From positions 1-33,205 of the forward strand of contig DF237732.1 in assembly GCA_000708835.1 (NCBI GenBank): a stretch of 33,205 nucleotides of DNA, in the 5' to 3' direction. How positions within the stretch are numbered: position 1 is the first letter of the stretch; each line of letters begins with the position of its first letter. The notes below the pieces were generated by a model. That model searched no databases, was not told the DNA's origin, and was given only the letters and a program-made list of their open reading frames with translations. Position numbers and translations under genes: made by a program. This DNA is from Klebsormidium nitens (taxonomy: Eukaryota > Streptophyta > Klebsormidiophyceae > Klebsormidiales > Klebsormidiaceae). Below are positions 24,201 to 33,187 of the stretch, piece by piece.

Positions 24201-26113
24201 CCTGGGGAGATGAAGGTGTAAAGCAGGAGCCTGCTTAGGATGGGGCTCTGCACCATCAGAGCCGGCACCTCCTTGCGCCTCACGGCCAGCACCAGCCACT
24301 GCACGCAGAACAAACTGGCATGAAACGGGCAACGAAAGTGGACAAATCCATCAAGTCCGTGCACAGACCCTATATCAAAGCAGGGGATATAGGCTGTTCA
24401 CCACTCTGTGGAAAAGTCATGGTCGAGTTTCTTCTGTCAATTGTTGAAGGGCCAAAAGCAACAGTTGTATATGAGACATCAATATCAATCTGGAGACCAG
24501 CTTGAGAAAGATACGTGACGCCTTGCACTGGCTTCGTTCTTCAAAATCACAGAGGCCTTTCTGGCGCCTTATGAAAATACTTAAAGTTGACAGGCTCAAG
24601 CCAAACAGGAAAGAGATGAGCTTCTGACAACAGTTGATGCGCTGTGAACGCCCCAACGCTTGAGTATGCAAATGATCAGCAGGCCTTGCACAATGAAAAT
24701 CTTAGAAGCTAATCGGTACACCCCTCAAAAGAACAAGAGTTTTTGCGCGCATACATCCAAATCTGAAACTGCGACAAAGGTGCAGGCATTGCAGAAAATT
24801 TTCAGATACAGAGCTGTACAACCTGGCGCAACGCTGGTCAGAGATAGAGAACACAATCGCACCTTGAGCAGAAACCTCTCGTCGTCCAAGCTGATTTTGA
24901 GCTGCCGCAGGAGCTCCCGGAACGGCTGCATGCCCCTCTCCACCGCCGCTCTGTCCACGAAGTCCTGCACCTGAAACGGCGGGCTCGGGTGCTTGAACTC
25001 GTAAATGAACGCCAGCTCGCTGCGGGCATGCCCATCACCCAGCTCCCCGTTGCGCGCCGCGATACTCTGGAGGAACGCTAGCCGCGCCTTCTTGGTGCTG
25101 TCCGGCATTGCGTACGCAGTCGGCACCGCTCCCCGCAGGTCCAATGCCACCGGCCCCGGCAGCACTACTAGGCCCCCGCACACCACCTTGCGCAACGGCT
25201 TCAGAGCCACGTGGTTCCACCGCATCAGCCTGTCGATCCACTTCGACGTCTTGTCGACGTGGTCGGCGGTCTTCAAGTAGCAGAGCACCCCCTCTTCCTG
25301 CTCGGGCTTGATCCTCCACTCCGGCGTCCCGTCCTGCGCCATCTGCTCCTCATTGCCAGCCAGCGGCGCATGCTCGTGGAAGACGTCGCTCCCCTTGAGC
25401 AGCCGGCAGCTCTGTCCCCCCGGCGCCGTCTCCTTCTGCCCCGTCAGGATGGCCGACGCGCCTGACGCCTGCAGCTGCCACAGCCCGATGGCCTCCACCA
25501 GCGTGCACATGCCCATCTTGACAATGCTGCGCAGCGCCCAGTGCACCACCTCAAAGATGCGCGTCTTGCGCTTGCCCTCCGCCTCCTCCTCGCCTGCCCC
25601 CTCGTCTTCGTCTGTAGGATCACCACCACCCCCGGATTCATCAAAATCATCGGTCTCTTCCTCGGTCTCTTCTTCTTCCCCGCCCTCCTCATCATCTCCT
25701 TCTTCCTCCTCTTCTCCCTCTTCATCCTCTTCGTTTTTGGACTCCGACTGCTGATGCGTCCTTGCGTCTTCTTCCCCGTCAAGCCGCCCCAACCCGTCAA
25801 GCTCCTCAACAAACTCATCTTCCTCAGCACCATCGTCAGACGGTCCCCTTGTCCCCCGTGCCTTCCGCTTGCGCCCCGCGGACTTTTCTACAGCCGCGGC
25901 GGGCCTCGTCGGCGCACCCGTCCTCCTTGTGCCCCCCCCTCTAGGCCCGCGCCCTCTCCGTGTTTCTGTTCGCTCCACCCCTGCATCGCCCCCAGGTACA
26001 GCGGCCACCTTGCCTGCAGCCCGTCTCCGACCAGACTCTCTCCTTTCAGGACCTTTTGCCGGGGCCCCACCCTCCTCCGGGGGGCCGCCCTCTGCGGGAA
26101 TGCTTCTGCTCAT
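21271..26113 (-). CDS. Unrecognised acidic protein, 5 exons, 857 aa predicted
   Basis: Exons are 26113-24863, 24298-24202, 23686-23385, 22905-22678 and 21966-21271, all with GT-AG borders and matching phases (0, 1, 0, 0); 2574 nt gives 857 codons plus stop. The ATG at 26113 is chosen because an in-frame TGA lies two codons upstream. Residues 1-90 are rich in Arg, Gly and Pro with KRKAR-type basic patches. About 95-180 is a strongly acidic Glu/Asp run, a feature common in chromatin-associated proteins. The rest looks globular: FEVVHWALRSIVKMG, then DFVDRAAVERGMQPF, a middle with ALSYVAIKCSDVG, and a C-terminal charged helical region after KWKTFCEEKKRWRDLF. No family motif or active site is recognised. 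Codon phase is clean throughout, so it is probably expressed. It directly follows a truncated CPSF73 fragment on the same strand. Confidence 0.75.
24172..24203 (-). repeat. 16-bp tandem duplication containing a splice donor
   Basis: AAGAGAGGACCAACCT occurs twice in a row (24172-24187 and 24188-24203). On the minus strand each copy contains AG|GTTGG, so the second exon of the acidic-protein gene has two donors 16 nt apart. The upstream one keeps the frame to the next exon; the downstream one would shift it. Confidence 0.85.
26110..26113 (-). other. ATGA overlap: CPSF73-frame stop and acidic-protein start
   Basis: The TGA ending the CPSF73 frame (26110-26112) overlaps the ATG of the acidic-protein gene (26111-26113) as ATGA. 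The CPSF73 similarity breaks about 12 bp upstream, so this marks the junction of two unrelated sequences. A transcript starting at the CPSF73 promoter would carry the acidic-protein frame downstream. Confidence 0.7.
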
Positions 26114-27137
26114 TCTTGCTCATGCGTCATGTACACCTTGCCCTTGAACGCAGACTACAACAAGGCAGCAAAGAGCGCGGCGGTGTCAATGGGTCGGCAA
26201 GGGAATGCCAATGCTGAGAACTCGTTTACTCCAAAGGAAGCACTTCTTCAACTAAACATCTAAAACCACAAACAGCAGAGCGCGCTTCAAGTTCTCCTCT
26301 GCCGTCGAATTCTCGAATTTGAGACTTGATAAATGAGCAGGAACTGCTCCTTCACATCTCAGTGCATGCTCACTTCCTGCTTTTCTTGGCAATTCTCTTT
26401 ACAGCTGCTTGGTCCTGTCCGCGGGCCGTTCACCTGAACGTTAATCGGTTTCGCTTTTGAGACCGACCCATGTCCGTCCCATAAATGAAAATAACTGTTC
26501 GAAGGGAAAGCGGCAAGACACGTCCCCTCTGGCCACATTTCCCAGCAGGCCTAATGTAGAGAGCTTTATTGACAATCGCTTTCTGGCAACGTCACCGCAT
26601 CAGGATTAGATGCTGAGAAGGAAACACATGGCCCATGCGACGGAAACTGATAAGTATTTCCAAGAATGATAATTTTTCAGCCTATCGAGGCACTTACCTT
26701 CTCTGTGACGTAAGGCAGCGATGCAGCATGGTCCAAGTGAAAGCTGCACAGGAGCAGTACAACTGGTTGAAACAGGGGTGTTGCAAGGCCAAGGGCCGTC
26801 GGTTGGGTGACAAGACACTCTGTACAGCCTCTCTGACCTTTCCAAGCGACTTGCCGAGACGCCTGCATATGCCAATCAACTGTCCCAAACTCCTCTGCTA
26901 GAAAGCTTGCTCTCAAACTAATTGAAATGGCACAATGACGTGAATCATCACAAGCTTGTTGAATCAGTCCACAAGCTCAGTCCAACCGTGCTCGTTGTTC
27001 GGTTGCCCTTGGAAAACATTTGAAAGCTTCTACACTCACTGTGTGACAAGCAGGATGTCGACGGTGCTGAGGTCGATCTCGTCGACGAAAGGCAGGGCCG
27101 CCAGGCCCGAGTAGGCGGGGTGGATCCCGCAATCAAA

Positions 27138-27839
27138 CTGCACAGCAAAAGGAGCGGAGTGTTGGTGCGAGCAAGAGGACTGAAGTGAGCAAAAAAGATG
27201 AATGCAATACAGATGCCTGGTTCCTCTTGAGGGGCATCAAGCATGGTTCCACTTTGCTGTCTAGCATTCTGGCCTCATTAGCCATGTCCTTCAGACTGAT
27301 TGGAACTGGCGGAGACATGTAACTGTGCCTTTACTGTGCATAAGCAGGGTCCCAACAACCTTATCCTCAGGGTTGATGAGAAGTCAACGATTCAACGTTG
27401 TCCGCGAGCGGGCCTCTCGTGGCACTTCTTTGGAAGCCTCATTGATGCCACTGACAGACAGAAGCCGCGCTCAAGTGATGCTGCAACGCCTCCACCCCCT
27501 GGGATTGGCCTTCAAACCACCAAATATTGTCTTCCATTCATTCCGCACATACCATGTATGGGCAGGGGGCCTGAAATGTGTCAAGCTGTCCCCGTAACCC
27601 ACGCCCTGTCTGTCCCACATGGAAATCAACGAATGGCAGCTTGAGCCAGAAACCAGAGAGCCCCGTGCTCCACAACACAAACGAGACGCCACCACGAAGG
27701 TGGCAGAAAAAGATTCGACCTTCAGAATCTACGACCAGAATAGACCCTCAAGCAACAAAGCCAGAAAAAGGAAAACACCGATGAAAAAGTTTTCCACAGT
27801 TTCGTATTCCAAAGCTCAATCACTCTTTAGAAGTCTCAC
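27138..27839 (-). other. Intron 1 of the CPSF73 fragment
   Basis: A 702-bp stretch between the GTGAGA donor below exon 1 and the TGTGCAG acceptor above exon 2. Plus-strand open frames cross it, but none has recognisable domains, so I treat it as intron sequence. Confidence 0.6.
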
Positions 27840-27969
27840 CAGAATGTTCTTCCCCTTGGAACGTCATGAACACGCTCGAGCGCCCGACCTCATAGCCGGC
27901 GCCCAGGGGCATGATGTCCAGCTTGTCGCCTCGGACGTCCGTGGAGACCGTCTCTTTCTACTTCGCCAT

Positions 27970-29305
27970 GGTGAAGGGACAAGGGTTCCTTTGTGTGACC
28001 GATCAAGTTGGATACAACGACGTAATTTCCCCCGCCGGCAGGCACAACTGGAGAGGCTTCAGAAGAGTAACCAGGACGCTGCACAAGTCGCATCAAACCG
28101 GTTGGTGAGTTGCAGTATTGGCCGCCAGAGCGAAGACTTTAAGTTTCAGCAGCGCAGCTTCTTTTGCGAAAGGACAAAGTTCAACCTCAAGTGCCTCCGC
28201 TCTGCTTTGGTGCAAGCAACCAGCCGGTGCATGGGGTATGGTTTCTACCGGCTGCAAGCCGGCAGGGCGCCTTCGGCACCGGCTGGTCCTCCTCTCCAAC
28301 CGGCTGAGATCGCCACTAAAGCCCGCCTATGGGAATCCCTGGTTGGAACATTGGAACATCGGGCGGTTTTGAAGAGCGGTACTGGCAGTCGTTCGGACAT
28401 CGACGGTCAAATCCACGCCCACAGTAAGAGTCGTTGAAGGTCAATGGTTCAAATCCGACATGCATGTCACCAGGATGTTGCTGCAGCTGTCTGGCAGTGG
28501 ATGGATACTTCTCTTATAGCCCGTGCGAATCAAAGCCTGGCATGGGGCGGAGTGCGGGTACAGGGCATTGTTAGTGCTGTTCGCAAGGACATGTTCTGAC
28601 AACAGCTTCTCGACAACTACGGACCTAGCAACCAAAGAACCGTTCAACCATTACTGCGAGTGCACTATCTGATTGCCGTGAAGCGGCCGGCAAGTTCGCT
28701 GAGTTTCCATTGAGAAGATGAAAACTAATACTGTCACTGCGGCGGCTACTCGAGACGGCCCGCGCGGCTGCTATGCTTCAGTCTTCGGTCAGGTCCAGTC
28801 CGTCGTTCTCGGGGAAGCGTCGTGTGACATGTCCATGCTAGTACCCTGAGCAGTGGCATCAAAAGATGGCACCTCGCACATGTGAGGGGCCTAAGTCATT
28901 GTGGTCGCTGTGATGGGAATTGGGCTTGCATGAAAGATCTGCGCAATAGCTCAGCTGACAAGCAGCATCGATCCGACGGCAGGGACGCTGGCCCCTCGCT
29001 TCGGGATACTGGTAAGCCATGCGCTTGTGGATAGATGGTTTCATATAGTATAGCCGTATACCCTCAGTCACTGCGGACCGCCGCCATGTGTCGAAGAAAG
29101 TACATGCAGCGTGTTTGTACATGCGTATACATGCTAGTCGACATACTTCGTCTTGAGCCGCGATCAAGTATCATTCTTTGCTTGTCCGCAAGCTTATTTG
29201 CAAGTCAAATGCATGGTGGACTATGTCATGTTATTCCGAATTTCGCGCAAACATTCTGTGGACTTAAGTACTTTGAGCCTTGCTAGTTACACTGCACATT
29301 GCCAC
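27970..29305. other. Region upstream of CPSF73 fragment; no gene recognised
   Basis: On the minus strand this would include the original CPSF73 promoter. Five copies of a CCGG-centred motif (forms of CCGGCTG or its complement) cluster at 28221-28307, about 250-340 bp before the CPSF73 ATG. The rest, to the stop of the gag-like frame at 29306, shows no exon I can support. Confidence 0.4.
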
Positions 29306-30833
29306 CTACTTGAATCCAGTAAAGGTTGAGGCCGTCTTATTGAACTGCGCGGCCAACTCGTTTTCTGCCCCCCTTGCGATGTTTGCGCTGTAGCGCATCT
29401 GCCGTTCTAGCAGAATATCGCTCTTGTCCTTCCACTCCTCGATGCTGATATCCAACAGCTTCAACGCCTTAGCGACCTGGGGGTTCTGCGCCAGTTCAAA
29501 GAAACCAGCACGAAGGCCGGCGCTTGGAAAGCACACCTTGAAAGTCAGGATGGTTTCCGACGGCCCAACCTTGTTGTTCTTGAGCGGGATGTAGCTCTCA
29601 GCAGCGTTGATGGCGTTCTCTGGGTAGTCAGCTTTGCGGAGCAGGCTTTGCATACCCTGGCTAGAGTGGGGCAGGCTTCGCTCCACGTTCAAGGTCCGGA
29701 TTGCCAAAAGCTGGGTTTTTGGGAAGTCGTTGTCGTATGCCCTTCGGTTCTGTTGGGGCGCTGCTTGGGGGCCGTTGCTTCGGGACAGGTTGGGGCCGTT
29801 CTGTTCAGCCCCTAAACCGGCCGGGGCTGCTTGTGTGGGCAAGGGGGCAGTCGGGGTTGGGTTAAACTGCGCTCCGGGGGCCATTCCGTTTGAGCCGCCT
29901 CCGATGGGTTGCTGCTGCCAGGGGTTGTTATAACTGGGGTGTGGGGCGAATGGCTGCATCATTGCCTGGGGCTGGGGGTGGGGTAGGGCTGCCAACATGC
30001 TACGAATGTGGTCCAGCTTTTGCTCGAGGTTCGTGTTGCCCACCTTTAGGTTTTCCGCCGCGCTCTTTACGTCGAAGAGGGCGTTTTTGGCTCCGCGGAG
30101 GGTATCCTCATCCGCCTTTGACTTGACCAGTTTCTCGAGGCTCTCCAGGCTCCGAGTTTCCAGGGATGACCATCTGGCGACAACAACTGGGTCTGTGCGA
30201 AGGGATTCGCCAGGGAAACCCGCCCTGTTGCTGACAGCCCTAAGCGCATCCGTGAGCCCCGTCCGCAAAGCCTCTGTATAAATCGAGCCCACGGCTTCTT
30301 GAAAGGTTTCTGTAGGCCCAAACCCAAGGACTCATCGCACCTCTTCACGAAAAGTTGTCCGCCGAAACTCCTTGCTAGAGAGCGCCGCTTCGAGGACCTC
30401 TTCCAAGTCCGCCCGGTGCGCTGCTCTCTTTAGCTCGGCTTCCTCTCGAACAATCGCTCGCACCGAGCTAGGGTTAAGGGGGGCTTTCTTGGGCTTCTTG
30501 TCGGGTGGGGGGACGGTTTAGAACTGCCGGGGTCTCTTCTTCCTCCCGGCCCCTCTTTCCGTCCCCAAGGTCGGAACCCTCCAGCGCCAAGCCGCCAAGC
30601 GGCGCTTTCAGAACCGGCTTTCCAAGGAGCATGGACAGCTGCGAGACCCCCTTGCCTGCTTCCACCGCCGCAGAAGTTGAGCCCAAGACCCCGCCTTTGC
30701 TTGCGCCGTCCTGCCCCTTTGGGAGGATGGGTAAGTCTTCATTGGCCGCTCCCTTGTTCTCCCCTGCGGGGTCTTGCACGTCCTCTGCAGCGCCCTTGTT
30801 GAGCAGAGCGGGCTTGGACTTTGCTTTTCCCAT
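29306..30833 (-). pseudogene. Gag-like structural ORF with a frameshift and a stop
   Basis: The frame starts at ATG 30833 (MGKAKSKPALL) and runs to 30474. A second frame overlaps near the C6 run (30507-30512) and continues KKPKKAPLNPSSVRAIV and EEAELKRAAHRADLEEV, meets TGA at 30332-30334, then reads on as GSIYTEALRTGLTDAL to the stop at 29306. Joined, it would be about 500 residues. It has a coiled-coil-like charged stretch (SLESLEKLVKSKAD), a Pro/Gln/Gly-rich middle (HPQPQAMMQPF) and a conserved-looking C-terminal domain (LTFKVCFPSAGLRAGFFELAQ). No zinc knuckle is seen. Composition and setting beside a LINE suggest a gag/ORF1-type protein, but I do not recognise the family. Confidence 0.5.
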
Positions 30834-30854
30834 TGCGCCTGTGGAAAATAAAGA

Positions 30855-32030
30855 TTAAATCATCAGGTAAGTCGTTGAGATCGGGTAAGGGCTTTCCTCG
30901 TATCTGCTAAGGTAATCAAAAAAGGTCTGATCAATTTGTCGATAATTGTTGCGACATCTGGGTGGCAAACGGTCCTCCGTTCTGCCAAGTAGGTATGCCA
31001 TTTGAAGTGTATGAGAAGCATTTACGATGTCTGAAAACTCCGTAGGAAATCCGACAAACAGTTCAGCTCTCAAAGTGTAGGCGAAGTCCTGGCGTGTCTC
31101 AGAAAAAGCGTCGCAGTCTAGCAAGTAATGGGCCTCGTCTTCAAGAACTCTTGCCCTGCATAATTGGCACTTCTTTGCTTCTGCAGAGCCAACGCCGTGA
31201 TGGATACGACTACGGAGGCCAAACGAGCGGGACCTTAGGTAAAACTTTAAGGTTGTCGAACGTCGATCATGTTCAAATATGTAAGCCTCTCTGCCATAGG
31301 TACGTTTGATAAGTCTGTAGTGCTCACCGGAATTTGTGCGACTCAGATTCGTAAGCCAGGAAGCCCGATCGTGTTGAGAGACAGCAGCGCGGACTAACTT
31401 CTTCCACTGGGCTTTTGTAGGAGAACCTGCATAAGCGACGTCGTTCAGATGCGGAATTTGAAGTGTTGCAAAAAGTTTGGAGACCTCCGAGTGCCAAGAC
31501 TTGTCATCGATCCATGTTTTCTGAGCAAGTTGGCACTTATTTTGAAACTCAGACTTGCTGGTCAGAAATACTGTTTTGAGAAGACGGTTGTCGTTAAGCC
31601 TGCACAAATGGCCAAAAAAGTTTAGCTTTGCCTCTGCAATGTGTGAGAAAACTGACAACCAGCCAAGGTCGCCCAGAAGGGCTTTAGAAATGACCGAAGC
31701 ATTGCCTTGCTTGCCAAAAACACGCCTTGCAGCTTGCGCCTGGGCGCTTTCAAAGTTCTCAAGAAGTTTTTTGGTCCGAATGGACCAGACTTCAGCCCCG
31801 TAAAGGAGTTTAGGCCGAGAAAAAAGCGCCCAAAGAGCAGCAGATTCCCCCACTTGAAGCCCAGAATCACCGTAGCCAATCTGATACAACTGCTTGTAAG
31901 CTTTATTCGACTTTTCAAGGTTTACTGACAACATTTTTTTCCAGTGCATCTTCTTTTCAAAGTAAAGGCCTAAGTACTTATAAGACGCCACTTCTTTAAT
32001 GGTTTCGTTGCCAATGCTCCAGAGACGATT
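30855..32030 (-). CDS. LINE ORF2 C-terminal part with zinc knuckle
   Basis: This frame takes over from the RT core with NRLWSIGNETIKEVASYKYLG, the expected RT thumb block, and continues through KLLYGAEVWSI to a knuckle CQLC-x9-H-x4-C (CQLCRARVLEDEAHYLLDC) near the C-terminus, ending TTYLMI. The C-terminal cysteine motif is typical of LINE ORF2 proteins. The frame is -1 relative to the RT core: either a one-base loss, a sequence error or programmed frameshifting. Apart from that, the two frames are free of stops for about 2.3 kb, so the copy looks fairly young. Confidence 0.85.
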   Translation of the reverse strand, partial: NRLWSIGNETIKEVASYKYLGLYFEKKMHWKKMLSVNLEKSNKAYKQLYQIGYGDSGLQVGESAALWALFSRPKLLYGAEVWSIRTKKLLENFESAQAQAARRVFGKQGNASVISKALLGDLGWLSVFSHIAEAKLNFFGHLCRLNDNRLLKTVFLTSKSEFQNKCQLAQKTWIDDKSWHSEVSKLFATLQIPHLNDVAYAGSPTKAQWKKLVRAAVSQHDRASWLTNLSRTNSGEHYRLIKRTYGREAYIFEHDRRSTTLKFYLRSRSFGLRSRIHHGVGSAEAKKCQLCRARVLEDEAHYLLDCDAFSETRQDFAYTLRAELFVGFPTEFSDIVNASHTLQMAYLLGRTEDRLPPRCRNNYRQIDQTFFDYLSRYEESPYPISTTYLMI

Positions 32031-33187
32031 GTGCCAGCCTCACGAAATTCGCATGATACAATCTCAGTCTTTTTTCCACTAACAGTAAAGCGCCATTTTT
32101 TGAAAAACGCCGTTGCTTCGTGCATCATTGCACGCATCTGAGTTTCGCTCTCAGCAATGAGAACAATGTCGTCTGCGTACAACAGACACGCAATTAAAGT
32201 GCCTCCAATTGCTACGCCAAAGCCTTTTTCCTTCAAGTGGGTTGCCAAGGGGGAAATCAAAAGCGAGAAAAGAAATGGAGAAAGTACAGACCCTTGCCGA
32301 GTTCCAAGATTGGATGTAAGCCAGTCCGTAAGTCCAAAAGGTGTTTGAATTGCAGACTGGCAGGATTGGTACATTGCCCGAATGATGCGATACATTTTCC
32401 CTTTGATTCCACACTCTAAAAGACGGAACCACATTCCATCATGCCAGGCACTAGGGAAAGCATTAGTAAGGTCGACAAAGCTAAGTATCGACTTCAGGTT
32501 CTTTGCTGTCCGGCCGTCTGTAACTTCACGAAGTATGTATGTTTGATCCCTAGTAGCACGGTCTGGACGAAAGCCAGCTTGTTCTTCACAAATCACGCCG
32601 GTGGATTCGCAGTGCTCAGTAAGTCTATTGAGTTTGATGCGTTCATAAAGTTTTTCAACGCAAGAGGTCAGAGATATGGGGCAATAAGCCTTGGCATCTA
32701 AGGGATCTGCTCCGTTTTCTTTGAAGATCAGGTGGATTGCTGAGCTGCGCCAAATTGTTGGGACTACTGCATGGTCCCAGATGGAATTGAAAAGTGCTTG
32801 CAGGGCACTTACCAAAACTACGCCCCCAGCCTTCAGCGCCTCGTTGAAGACGGTGTCCAACCCAACGGCTTTGTTGTTCTGCAAAAGACCAAGCGCTGTT
32901 TCGATTTCCTCTGCTGATACATTGCGTTCACAGAAGTTAGGCCCGCTCTCCGTAGGTGAGGTAGATTCAACTACTTGTTGAACCGCTTTAAGGTGTTCGA
33001 CGTTAAAACGCTGGTCGTCAGGATCATGACGACCCATCGATGAATGCAGGTCGAAAAGGATCTGTTTGATTTCGTTGGGGTTGCAGGTTACGTCTGATGA
33101 CTCCGAACTGGGATCGACTCTCAAGTTTAGCAGAGTTGATGGGTTTTTGCCGCGTTTGCGAAGCTTGACTGTGACGGTTGGACAGGG
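31970..33187 (-). CDS. LINE reverse transcriptase core (partial ORF2)
   Basis: The RT blocks run in order. They are PISLTSCVEKLYERI, EEQAGFRPDRATRDQ, the catalytic FVDLTNAF with its first Asp at 32471-32473, GTRQGSVLSPFLFSL, the YADD box at 32168-32179, and FTVSGKKTEIVSCEF. The enzyme copies element RNA at a nicked target. The frame is open from 33187 without a convincing ATG, so it is the interior of a longer ORF2 that continues, possibly frameshifted, past the window edge. It loses the correct frame near 32030, where the sequence that should lead into YKYLG passes into the neighbouring frame. Confidence 0.9.
   Translation of the reverse strand, partial: PCPTVTVKLRKRGKNPSTLLNLRVDPSSESSDVTCNPNEIKQILFDLHSSMGRHDPDDQRFNVEHLKAVQQVVESTSPTESGPNFCERNVSAEEIETALGLLQNNKAVGLDTVFNEALKAGGVVLVSALQALFNSIWDHAVVPTIWRSSAIHLIFKENGADPLDAKAYCPISLTSCVEKLYERIKLNRLTEHCESTGVICEEQAGFRPDRATRDQTYILREVTDGRTAKNLKSILSFVDLTNAFPSAWHDGMWFRLLECGIKGKMYRIIRAMYQSCQSAIQTPFGLTDWLTSNLGTRQGSVLSPFLFSLLISPLATHLKEKGFGVAIGGTLIACLLYADDIVLIAESETQMRAMMHEATAFFKKWRFTVSGKKTEIVSCEFREAGTIVSGALATKPLKKWRLIST

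Larger units (their letters stand above)
26110..27969 (-). pseudogene. CPSF3: 5' fragment of CPSF73 (CPSF subunit 3), broken
   Basis: CPSF73 is the metallo-beta-lactamase endonuclease that cuts pre-mRNA 3' ends. Exon 1 (27969-27840) has ATG in CACCATGG, then DKLDIMPLGAGYEVGRS. Exon 2 (27137-27040) reads FDCGIHPAYSGLAALPF. Exon 3 (26743-26698) adds FHLDHAASLPYVTEK, which with the split His codon at the join forms the zinc motif HFHLDH. Exon 4 begins at 26154 with SAFKGKVYMTH, and the resemblance ends there; TGA follows at 26110-26112. About 110 of the usual roughly 690 residues are present. Codon 4 is TAG (27958-27960). The run CCCC at 27852-27855 holds one extra base, so exon 1 leaves frame just before the expected ILFDCG. 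It is therefore non-functional as CPSF73, barring sequence errors. The wording is plant-like. Confidence 0.85.
30855..33187 (-). mobile_element. LINE (non-LTR retrotransposon) ORF2 portion, runs to right edge
   Basis: Two overlapping minus-strand frames together encode the RT core and the C-terminal zinc-knuckle region of a LINE ORF2. The 5' part with the endonuclease would lie beyond 33205: the frame is closed by TGA at 33188-33190, and no endonuclease motif is visible here. A -1 frame change at about 32020-32035 splits the polyprotein. No poly(A) tract follows the stop at 30855-30857. The element differs from the plus-strand LINE at 11.6-15.5 kb: it has neither RNase H nor OTU downstream of RT. 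Confidence 0.85.

Noticed and set aside
25308-26263. Plus-strand open frames of 148 and 240 aa rich in Ser, Pro and Phe
   Set aside because: They are complements of the acidic tract of the minus-strand gene, where GAG/GAA codons read as serine, leucine and phenylalanine codons.
27619-28437. 272-aa plus-strand open frame
   Set aside because: It crosses CPSF73 exon 1 on the opposite strand, has no recognisable domain, and its wording is Arg/Gln/Ser-rich without pattern.
28430-28475. GGTTCAAATCC, like a tRNA T-loop
   Set aside because: The flanking five bases do not pair to form a T stem, and no acceptor or anticodon arm is found upstream.
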